A DNA stretch of 14,096 bases from an uncultured Prevotella sp. (GTDB lineage: Bacteria; Bacteroidota; Bacteroidia; Bacteroidales; Bacteroidaceae): NCBI GenBank assembly GCA_947303825.1, contig CAMYZK010000029.1:1-14096 (forward strand), written 5' to 3'. Made by a program: the position numbers and the translations under genes. A model generated the notes under the pieces. It ran no database searches and had not been told where the DNA came from. It saw only the letters and a program-made list of their open reading frames with translations. Shown here in pieces: positions 6,212 to 12,361 of the stretch (the first letter of the stretch is position 1; every line of letters starts with the position of its first letter).

Positions 6212-7218
6212 ATGGGGGTGTTTATCTTTTCTATCTTTATGAGGAGCAGGCCGATGGCTGTCCAAATAATCTCGCGCAGTCTGACAAGTAGTGCCACAAA
6301 GATGCCCTCGCGTGCCCCTATGCTGAGTCCCTTGGCCGAGAGCAGGAATCCGCCCTCGCGTCCTCCGAGCTGTAGTGGGATGAAGAACAGCATGTTGGCA
6401 AAGAGCGATGTGAAAGCCAGGATGAGTATGCACTGCAGGTAGTTGGCCGACGGCATGATGACGAGAAGAATGAATAGTATCTCGAGTGCTGAGACTACGC
6501 GGCATGAGAATTCGAGGAACACTGCCAGGAAGAATGTTCTGGGATCTTGGCTGTGCAGAGCTGCTATCTGGCTATCTATGGTTTGCAGCTGTTCGGCATG
6601 ACTGCTGAAGAAGTTGCGTGCCCACTTCTTGACAAAGGGTATGTGGCTGAGTATGCGCATACCGCTAACGGCAATGCCTCGCTTGTAGCCTTTCAGGAAG
6701 AACCATATTGCTGTGAGGCAGAAAGCGGCGACACAAGCCAGGAGTATGCCCATAGGAAGGTTGAGAGGTTGGGTGGCTACATAGAGCAGACAAGAGAGAA
6801 GCCAGAACCAGAAGTGGGAGAAGATGTGTGTCATGACGTAGAGCAACACGCTGGAGGTGGCTCGCTCTGTGCCTATGTAGGGTGAAAGCGACATGATGCG
6901 GTAGGGCTCTCCTCCCATCAGTCCGCCGGGAGTGGCATAGTTGAGCGCAAAGCCCGAAACGGTAATCTTGTAGAGCCAGATAAAGGAGAAAGGCTTTGAG
7001 GCAGGGGCTTCGGCCTTTCTTGAGCCGCTCTTGATGATTATCCACCATGCTGCTGTGTTGAATATGTAGAGTACAGCCCACAGCATCACTACGGCCAGAA
7101 ACCAGTAGCCGGCACGTTGTACGCCGTCCCACACTTCCTTGAAGTTGAGTTGGCTGACCATAATGGCCAGAACTGCAAGGCCGAAGATCAGGAAACCGTT
7201 CTGGTATTTCTTCTTCAT
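6205..7218 (-). CDS. Multi-pass membrane protein, lysylphosphatidylglycerol synthase transmembrane (UPF0104/YbhN) family
   Basis: A 337-residue integral inner-membrane protein with about eight hydrophobic segments, the first near residues 8-25. It carries marks of the family related to the flippase half of MprF: the loop NYATPGGLMGGEPYR near residues 93-107, and near the C-terminus PLQLGGREGGF followed by RLREIIWTAIGLLLIK. There is no soluble synthase domain, so lipid translocation is more likely than lysyl transfer. That role is inferred and the substrate is unknown. The ATG overlaps the pdxA stop in an ATGA junction (7215-7218), implying coupled translation. The TAG stop lies within the first unit of the following octamer array. 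Its position before lpxD suggests an envelope role. Confidence 0.85.
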   Translation of the reverse strand: MKKKYQNGFLIFGLAVLAIMVSQLNFKEVWDGVQRAGYWFLAVVMLWAVLYIFNTAAWWIIIKSGSRKAEAPASKPFSFIWLYKITVSGFALNYATPGGLMGGEPYRIMSLSPYIGTERATSSVLLYVMTHIFSHFWFWLLSCLLYVATQPLNLPMGILLACVAAFCLTAIWFFLKGYKRGIAVSGMRILSHIPFVKKWARNFFSSHAEQLQTIDSQIAALHSQDPRTFFLAVFLEFSCRVVSALEILFILLVIMPSANYLQCILILAFTSLFANMLFFIPLQLGGREGGFLLSAKGLSIGAREGIFVALLVRLREIIWTAIGLLLIKIEKINTPIK

Positions 7219-8336
7219 TCTTTCTTTTCGCGGGGCGTGTTGAATCTCACTTTCTCACTGTCGTCGCGCTTCTCGTGGTAGAGCTTGGGTAGAGGATTGG
7301 CCAGTGGCTCGTCATATCTCTGGCGGTTGCGGTATATGTCGATGGCATGGAAGATGGCGTGGCGCATGGACTCGGCCTCCATAGTGTTCTTGCCGGCAAT
7401 GGCAAAGCAGGCTCCGTGGGCAGGTGCCGTGCGCACTAGGGGAAGGCCTGCTGTTACACGTACTCCCTTGTCTTCGCTTATGGATGTGAGTGCCTTGAAT
7501 GGCGTCTGACCCTGGTCGTGGTACATGGCTAGCACGGCATCGAACTGTGAGTAGCTGCCAGTACCGAAGAAGTCGTCGGCAGGGTAGGGGCCAAAAGCCT
7601 GTATGCTCATGCGAGCAAGCTCTTCTACGGCAGGGCGTATTATTTCTTGTTCCTCATCGCCCAACACTCCGTCTTCTCCTCCACGCGGATTGAGTGCCAG
7701 GACTGCTATACGCGGGTTGGAGATAGACATGTCGCGCTTGAGCGACTGGTGCAGTATTTTTGCTTTGTCTACTATTTTTTGCATGGTAATGCTGTCGGCC
7801 ACATCTTTCAGCGATACATTGTTGGTTACCAGAGCCACGCGCAGGTTTTCGCTAACAAGGATGGTAAGTCCTTGTGAAGGAGCCTGCTCTGAGGGGCCAG
7901 CTCCATTTTCCAGCTGTTTGCTAATATAAGAAGTGTGTCCATCGAACCCCTTAATGCTATTTTTGGCTATGGGAGCAGTTACAAGCACATGTATAGCCCC
8001 GGCCTTGTAGTCGGCAATGGCACGGTCGAGTGCTTTCTTTGCTGCATCGCCAGCCTCGGCAGTAGGAATGCCCATTTCTATCTTTACCTCTTCGTCGATA
8101 GTTGTAAGCAGGTTCAGGCGTCCTTCACGTGCTTCCTTTGCATTGTTTATTATGGTGAACTGTGCGTCAATACCAAGTGCCTTGGCATGATATGCAGCGG
8201 TTTTTGGCGAACCGTATATTATTGGTGTGCACAGTTCTAGCATTGCCGGGTCTTCAAAGGCTTTGAAAATTATCTCATAGCCCACGCCATTTGTGTCACC
8301 GTGAGTTATTCCTACTATGATTTTATTATCTTCCAT
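7215..8336 (-). CDS. pdxA: PdxA-like 4-hydroxythreonine-4-phosphate dehydrogenase, metal site altered
   Basis: PdxA oxidises 4-phosphohydroxy-L-threonine in pyridoxal 5'-phosphate synthesis. Family marks in the 373-residue product are GITHGDTNGVGYEI (residues 9-22), APIAKNSI, GHTSYI (H134), LALNPRGGEDGVLGDEE (213-229), AMYHDQG (H273) and GLPLVRTAPAHG. Two of the three metal ligands known from E. coli PdxA (His166, His211, His266) are replaced: Asn173 stands at the first (VALVTNNVSL, usually TTHLPL) and Arg218 at the second (LNPRGG, usually LNPHAG). Only His273 remains. The frame is intact and the surrounding motifs are well kept, so this looks like changed function or chemistry, not decay. 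The C-terminus is longer than in E. coli and basic. The start codon lies in register with the octamer array directly upstream. Assignment to the PdxA family is firm; catalytic activity is not. Confidence 0.85.
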   Translation of the reverse strand: MEDNKIIVGITHGDTNGVGYEIIFKAFEDPAMLELCTPIIYGSPKTAAYHAKALGIDAQFTIINNAKEAREGRLNLLTTIDEEVKIEMGIPTAEAGDAAKKALDRAIADYKAGAIHVLVTAPIAKNSIKGFDGHTSYISKQLENGAGPSEQAPSQGLTILVSENLRVALVTNNVSLKDVADSITMQKIVDKAKILHQSLKRDMSISNPRIAVLALNPRGGEDGVLGDEEQEIIRPAVEELARMSIQAFGPYPADDFFGTGSYSQFDAVLAMYHDQGQTPFKALTSISEDKGVRVTAGLPLVRTAPAHGACFAIAGKNTMEAESMRHAIFHAIDIYRNRQRYDEPLANPLPKLYHEKRDDSEKVRFNTPREKKE

Positions 8337-8339
8337 TTT

Positions 8340-8507
8340 ACTATTTGACTATTTTACTATTTGACTATTTTACTATTTGACCATTTTACTATTTGACCAT
8401 TTGGCCATTTTACTATTTGGCCATTTAACTATTTGACCATTTAACTATTTGAACATTTTACTATTTGACCATTTAACTATTTGGCCATTTAACTATTTAA
8501 CTTTTTT
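8340..8507. repeat. 8-bp tandem repeat array between rlmN and pdxA (21 units)
   Basis: Twenty-one contiguous octamers with no indel. On the plus strand ACTATTTG alternates with variants such as ACTATTTT, ACCATTTT, ACCATTTA and GCCATTTA, giving a 16-bp higher-order period. In the transcribed (minus) sense the units read CAAATAGT alternating with NAAATGGY. The TAG of unit 20 (8493-8495) is the rlmN stop codon, and the pdxA ATG (8334-8336) sits in exact register as the next octamer after unit 1. The array therefore fills the whole intercistronic gap. Confidence 0.95.
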
Positions 8508-9566
8508 CACCAAGCTTTTCTGCTGTGCGGTAGAAAGCAGTCCGCAAGCTGCAAGTATGTCTTCTCCACGGCTGGCGCGTATTGTTGCATATACTCCGTG
8601 GCTGGTTAAGTAATCGCGCATTTTCTCCATGCGTTGCACATCGGTGGGCGGCAAGTCTGTGTCGGGAGTTGTGTGAAACCGTATCAAGTTGATGCGGCAT
8701 TCCAGACCATGGAGCAACTTTACTATTTCTTTTGAATGTTCCTGCGAGTCATTGAGCCCTCCAAAACAGATGTATTCAAACGAGCATCGCCGCTGGTGGG
8801 TAAAGTCGTACTTCTTCAACCGACTTATTGTCTCGCTGATAGGCATGGCCTTCTCTGCAGGCATAAGGCTGAGACGCTGCTCGTGGAAAGGGGAGTGCAT
8901 AGATACGGCTATGTGGCATTGGCTTTTTTCTAGGAACGTCTCCAGTTTCTTCCGTATTCCCACTGTGCTCACAGTAATGCGTTTTGGACTCCATGCATAT
9001 CCGTTGGGTGAAGTGAGTATGTCTGTTGCTTTGAGAATGTTGTCAAGGTTGTCCATCGGTTCTCCCTGTCCCATGAATACTATGTTTGTTAACAGGTCAC
9101 GTTCTGGCAGGGAGTAAATCTGGTTTAGAATGTCTGTGACCGAGAGGCTGCCATGGAAACCTTGTCTTCCTGTCTGGCAAAACGTGCAGCCCATCTTGCA
9201 ACCTACCTGGCAGCTGACACACACAGTGCCTCTGTTGCCGTCGGGTATGAATACGGTTTCTACATATTTGTTGATTATTCCTGACGGTACGGCTTCGTCA
9301 GTAAGAACCGGAAACAGATATTTCTTTGTGCCGTCAACAGACTGCTGCCAGTTGACAGGTGCCATTGCACCGATGGTGTATGTCTTTTCAAGCAGGCTTC
9401 GGGCTTCTTTAGAGAGATTGGTCATCTCTTCTATGGTGCTGACATGCTTTTCGTAAAGCCACTTAGCTATCTGCCCGCCAGCGAAGCTAGGCATGGCAAG
9501 GGCAACAGCAGCATCTTTCAACTCTGTTAAGGAAAGACCTAATAGCGGCTTTTTGGCACTATTCAT
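8493..9566 (-). CDS. rlmN: Dual-specificity 23S rRNA/tRNA adenine-C2 methyltransferase
   Basis: Radical SAM enzyme that methylates C2 of A2503 in 23S rRNA and A37 in some tRNAs. The 357-residue product shows the cluster-binding CxxxCxxC in VGCKMGCTFC (C123, C127, C130), followed by QTGRQGF. The two catalytic cysteines are present: C116 in TVCVS, and C341 in the C-terminal RASRGEDILAACGLL. FMGQGEPMDNLDN and STVGI are also typical. The start at 9566 (MNSAKK) was chosen because the longer reading begins inside the promoter. TACCTTTG ends five bases before this ATG, so the mRNA is probably leaderless. The TAG stop is part of the octamer array that separates it from pdxA. Confidence 0.95.
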   Translation of the reverse strand: MNSAKKPLLGLSLTELKDAAVALAMPSFAGGQIAKWLYEKHVSTIEEMTNLSKEARSLLEKTYTIGAMAPVNWQQSVDGTKKYLFPVLTDEAVPSGIINKYVETVFIPDGNRGTVCVSCQVGCKMGCTFCQTGRQGFHGSLSVTDILNQIYSLPERDLLTNIVFMGQGEPMDNLDNILKATDILTSPNGYAWSPKRITVSTVGIRKKLETFLEKSQCHIAVSMHSPFHEQRLSLMPAEKAMPISETISRLKKYDFTHQRRCSFEYICFGGLNDSQEHSKEIVKLLHGLECRINLIRFHTTPDTDLPPTDVQRMEKMRDYLTSHGVYATIRASRGEDILAACGLLSTAQQKSLVKKVK

Positions 9567-9570
9567 TTTG

Positions 9571-9601
9571 CAAAGGTACAAAAATATTGCCTAATGGCAA
9601 A
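9571..9601 (-). promoter_or_regulatory. Bacteroidetes-type promoter of rlmN, with an inverted repeat in the spacer
   Basis: On the minus strand TTTG (9601-9598), a 19-bp spacer and TACCTTTG (9578-9571) match the consensus. The ATG begins five bases after the last G, implying a leaderless or nearly leaderless mRNA. The spacer contains most of TTGCC-ATTA-GGCAA (9600-9587), a perfect inverted repeat followed by TATTTTTG. It could be an operator or a weak terminator for the upstream RidA-like gene. Confidence 0.7.
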
Positions 9602-9637
9602 ATAAAAGGTTGTTTTTTGGCATTTGTCAATTAATCA

Positions 9638-9663
9638 GTATCAGAAAGGTCGGTATCAGAAAG
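9638..9663. repeat. Short tandem duplication over the 3' end of the RidA-like gene
   Basis: GTATCAGAAAG occurs at 9638-9648 and 9653-9663, an offset of 15 bp. One copy covers the TGA stop of the RidA-like gene (9656-9658), so the final coding bases have been duplicated into the 3' region. Confidence 0.7.
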
Positions 9664-10846
9664 CGTCAAACTCGTTGTTTTCTATTGCTTTGACAGCCAT
9701 GCATTCCATTTCTACCAGCCATCCTGTGCGGCATACCGGTGCGTGGACTATTACAACAGGCTTTTCCGAGAAGCGCTCTTTGTACATACGGCCCACGGTC
9801 TGGTAGTCTGCATTGTCGCGCAGGTAAACTATCATCTGTGCTACATCGTCGTAGGTACATTCTGCCTCGTGTAGCAATGCTTCTACGTTTTCCCAGACAC
9901 GCAGCGTCTGTTTGTAGACATCGCGTGGAAAAACTATCTGCCCCTTGTTGTCGATACTGGCTGTCCCGCTGATGAAAACATGCCGCCGGTCGCCATAGTC
10001 TATTCGTGTTCCTCTTTCAAACGACACACCGTAGTCGCTGGTACGGTTGAGGTGGGTTGGGGCATAGAGATGTTTTATCTGTTCCTGTCTTATGCCTGCA
10101 ATGGCATAGTTGTCCATCTGTGTAAGCACGCAAGGATCCAAGGCTCGTCCACCTATACCTGTAGAGGCAATGAAGTGAGTGTCATGATTAAGTCCCTGAG
10201 TAAGGAATACCTGATTGCGGGCCCTTACCACTCCACCGTAGTTAAGGTCAATATCGTTGACATACAACCATGTGCGTATGCAGTTCTCGGCAAGTTTGCA
10301 TCCTTCTTGAGCCAGCTGCATGATATACTCGTTGAAAAGCAGGCGTGTCTGGTACTCGGAGTTGGCAGCCAGATTGTGTGCAGAGGCATTCCAAAGGTGC
10401 CGGTATGTAGGTTCTTTTTTCTTTTCTGAAATAGAAGCCACCTCGAATAGTCCGCTTTCTTTCAGCCTTGTAGTGACACCGCTCATCAGGTATATCCAAA
10501 GAGCCAGCTTGGAGCCGTCAAGTGGTGGTTGCTGTATAATGCTTTTGGCACAGTCGCTGCTGTCTGCTGCAAGTACCTCGTCGGCCTGATTGGCTGCATC
10601 GCTAAGGAAATAGCGCTTTATTACGGCTACGCAGCCTTTCAGTTCCGTTCCAATGATTTCCTGATACACATCAGAGACACTTTCCAGCTGCTGGTGGAAT
10701 GTAAGGTTGTTGTCGGTAACGCGTATCATGACATGATACTCGCCTGTGTTGCCACGTTCAAATTTGAAAATCTTTACTTCTGTGTGGTTGTATACTTCTT
10801 TACTGTACATCTTTAAACTGAAGAAGTCCGAATAGCTAGTATTCAT
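9656..10846 (-). CDS. RidA/YjgF-fold protein, chorismatase-like two-domain architecture
   Basis: A 396-residue protein. Residues about 280-390 form a recognisable RidA (YjgF/YER057c/UK114) domain: HVFISGTASIDNKG, then VYKQTLRVWENVEALL, MIVYLRD, and VCRTGWLVEMECMAV with the conserved Arg373 and Glu379. The N-terminal part also resembles this fold (CVAVIKRYFLSDAANQ, QPPLDGSKLALWIYL). Together with RTWLYVNDIDLNYGGVVRARN and FIASTGIGGRALDP this recalls the chorismatase (FkbO/Hyg5) group, whose members hydrolyse chorismate. That substrate is only a suggestion. The start is uncertain: the ATG at 10846 lies in the loop of a 15-bp hairpin, while the ATG at 10810 (MYSKEV) would put the hairpin wholly in the leader. 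It lies 42 bp after the GH57 gene and is probably in its operon, although the metabolic link is not evident. Confidence 0.75.
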   Translation of the reverse strand: MNTSYSDFFSLKMYSKEVYNHTEVKIFKFERGNTGEYHVMIRVTDNNLTFHQQLESVSDVYQEIIGTELKGCVAVIKRYFLSDAANQADEVLAADSSDCAKSIIQQPPLDGSKLALWIYLMSGVTTRLKESGLFEVASISEKKKEPTYRHLWNASAHNLAANSEYQTRLLFNEYIMQLAQEGCKLAENCIRTWLYVNDIDLNYGGVVRARNQVFLTQGLNHDTHFIASTGIGGRALDPCVLTQMDNYAIAGIRQEQIKHLYAPTHLNRTSDYGVSFERGTRIDYGDRRHVFISGTASIDNKGQIVFPRDVYKQTLRVWENVEALLHEAECTYDDVAQMIVYLRDNADYQTVGRMYKERFSEKPVVIVHAPVCRTGWLVEMECMAVKAIENNEFDAF

Positions 10847-10870
10847 ATCATTGCAACTAACTATTCGGAC
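10826..10870 (-). promoter_or_regulatory. 15-bp hairpin presenting the start codon of the RidA-like gene
   Basis: On the minus-strand mRNA GTCCGAATAGTTAGT (10870-10856) pairs with ACTAGCTATTCGGAC (10840-10826) over all 15 positions, with one G-U wobble. The 15-nt loop TGCAATGATATGAAT holds the first possible ATG (10846-10844). No U-run follows, so it is not a standard terminator. It could control translation or mRNA processing between GH57 and the RidA-like gene. Confidence 0.75.
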
Positions 10871-10888
10871 AGAGCTTATAATACTATG

Positions 10889-12271
10889 TTATTCTTTTTT
10901 CGCCTTTTCAGCGCGCTTTGTTGCTGTCTTTTTTTCTGAAGTTGACTTTGGGGCCTTTGCCTTTTTCTCTTTCTGTTCGAGTTTTTCCAGCTTTGCCTTC
11001 AGGCGGGTTATCTCCTTATCCTTCATCTCTATCTCGTCACCCTGATTACGTATGGTGGTAAGCAGGGAATTGAGCTCTTCATTCTCTATCTCCATGGGAT
11101 AGAGGGCGTTTACCCTGTTGATGAAGTCGCCCAGAATGTTCATGTAGTTGGTGAAGGCATCGAAAGGTCCACTGTAGATGCCACGGTCTAGTCCTACGTT
11201 AGATGGCTTTGTGGTCATGAAACGGAAGTTGTTTGAGGCCTGCAGGTAGTCCCAGTCCTGGTTGATGCGCGGGTCGTCGGCAATGAGCAGTCGGTCGGCC
11301 ACGCTGTATAGCTTGTGGAATGCCTCGCGTTGCATGGCGTTGCCCAACCAGCAAGAAACGTCGCGCTCCTCGTCCACCCATGAGAGTGTATCGGGTACGT
11401 CGAGCTGGCTTACACTCTTAACTTTGGCGCATATCTCTGACGGGGTAGAGAAGGTGATGCCTTTTTCGCGTGCACATGCCGGCAGCGCATGAATGAAGTC
11501 GAGGATGTTTGAGCTTAGTGGCTGTGCAATGCCGAGGGCCGATAGTTCCATGAAGATGTTTATTATCTGCTCTTCTTCAGGTAGTCGTGCTATGCGGTCT
11601 ATATATGCGTCGGCAAATAGTGGATAACCGTCCCATTCGGCATTGTTGAAACGCAATGATATGTCATCGGAAAGCTCTACGTCTCGTAGCAGGAGCTTGA
11701 GGTTAGGCGACTGGTTGCAGTGGTATACATAGTGTGGCGATTTCCACCCAAGCACGTGCTTGGCCCCCTCGGTGAGCATGCCTTTGAATCCCAGTGCTGC
11801 TATCTGGCCGCCAATGTCGTCGCTGTAGATGAGCGAAGAGTTGCGGGCTACTTTGGGCTCCTGTCCGAAGTATTCCTTTATCTTTGCCGTTTGCTTCTTC
11901 ATGTCACGGGCAAAGCTGTCGGGGTTGGCCAGCGACGAGAGTCCATGGCTGTAGGGCTCGGCAAGGAACTCCACACAGCCTGTCTCGTTGAGATGCTGTA
12001 GCTTCTCAAGCACCTGCGGAGCATGCATCTCCAGCTGTTCGATGCCAGTTCCGCTAAGCGAGAATGCTACCTTGAAGTACTGGCCGTTTTCCCTTATCAT
12101 TTGCTCCAGTGTGTTCAGGGCAGGCATGTAGCTGCGCTCGACAATATCGCTGATGCTGCGTTCGTTTTCGTAGTCATCGTAGTAATAGTGGTCTGTACCG
12201 ATGTCGAAGAAACGGTAGCGCTTCAGATGTATTATCTGATGTATTTCAAAATATAGGCAAATTGTTTTCAT
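10889..12271 (-). CDS. Glycoside hydrolase family 57 (alpha-amylase-like) with basic C-terminal tail
   Basis: GH57 enzymes hydrolyse or transfer alpha-glucans. The 460-residue product has the family's early motifs: YFEIHQ (residues 7-12), FSLSGTGIEQLE (70-81) and EFLAEPYSHGL (101-111), where Glu105 stands at the nucleophile position. Next come ARNSSLIYSDDIG (142-154) and GFKGMLTEG. Where many GH57 members have a catalytic Asp in a segment like DYETFG, this one has FMELSALG (240-247). The later FSTPSEI and SWVDEERDVSCWLGNAMQ are typical. Residues about 405-435 form a coiled coil, followed by a tail of Lys, Ala, Thr and Ser (PKSTSEKKTATKRAEKAKKE). It sits between the GT4 and RidA-like genes and follows a glycogen debranching enzyme, so cytosolic glycogen/maltodextrin metabolism is likely. 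The family is firm; activity and exact substrate are not. Confidence 0.88.
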   Translation of the reverse strand: MKTICLYFEIHQIIHLKRYRFFDIGTDHYYYDDYENERSISDIVERSYMPALNTLEQMIRENGQYFKVAFSLSGTGIEQLEMHAPQVLEKLQHLNETGCVEFLAEPYSHGLSSLANPDSFARDMKKQTAKIKEYFGQEPKVARNSSLIYSDDIGGQIAALGFKGMLTEGAKHVLGWKSPHYVYHCNQSPNLKLLLRDVELSDDISLRFNNAEWDGYPLFADAYIDRIARLPEEEQIINIFMELSALGIAQPLSSNILDFIHALPACAREKGITFSTPSEICAKVKSVSQLDVPDTLSWVDEERDVSCWLGNAMQREAFHKLYSVADRLLIADDPRINQDWDYLQASNNFRFMTTKPSNVGLDRGIYSGPFDAFTNYMNILGDFINRVNALYPMEIENEELNSLLTTIRNQGDEIEMKDKEITRLKAKLEKLEQKEKKAKAPKSTSEKKTATKRAEKAKKE

Positions 12272-12277
12272 AACTTA

Positions 12278-12361
12278 ATTTTACGATTTTACAATTTTAC
12301 AATTTTCGATTTGTATGTGTAGTCCAATTGTCCAATAGTGAGATGGTCCAATTGTCCAATA
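12278..12361. repeat. 8-bp-periodic tract between the GT4 and GH57 genes
   Basis: Two unit families share one gap. ATTTTACG, ATTTTACA and ATTTTACA (12278-12301) are followed by a degraded part. Then comes GTCCAATT, GTCCAATA, GTGAGATG, GTCCAATT, GTCCAATA (12322-12361), five octamers in which a 16-bp sequence recurs after 24 bp. The tract ends exactly at the GT4 stop codon (12362-12364) and starts six bases upstream of the GH57 ATG. Confidence 0.85.

Noticed and set aside
6194..6505. 103-residue open frame near the end of the membrane-protein gene
   Set aside because: It is out of frame with the membrane-protein gene and its translation has no transmembrane or known domain pattern.
7215..8336. 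pdxA as a pseudogene
   Set aside because: The frame is complete, all regional motifs are kept apart from two ligand changes, and translation appears coupled to the next gene by ATGA.
8340..8507. CRISPR array or phase-variable coding repeat
   Set aside because: Units are 8 bp and contiguous with no spacers, there are no cas genes, and the tract lies between genes with stops in all frames.
10826..10870. Rho-independent terminator after GH57
   Set aside because: The hairpin is strong, but the bases after it in the transcript (TTCTTCAGTTTAAAG) do not form a U-tract.
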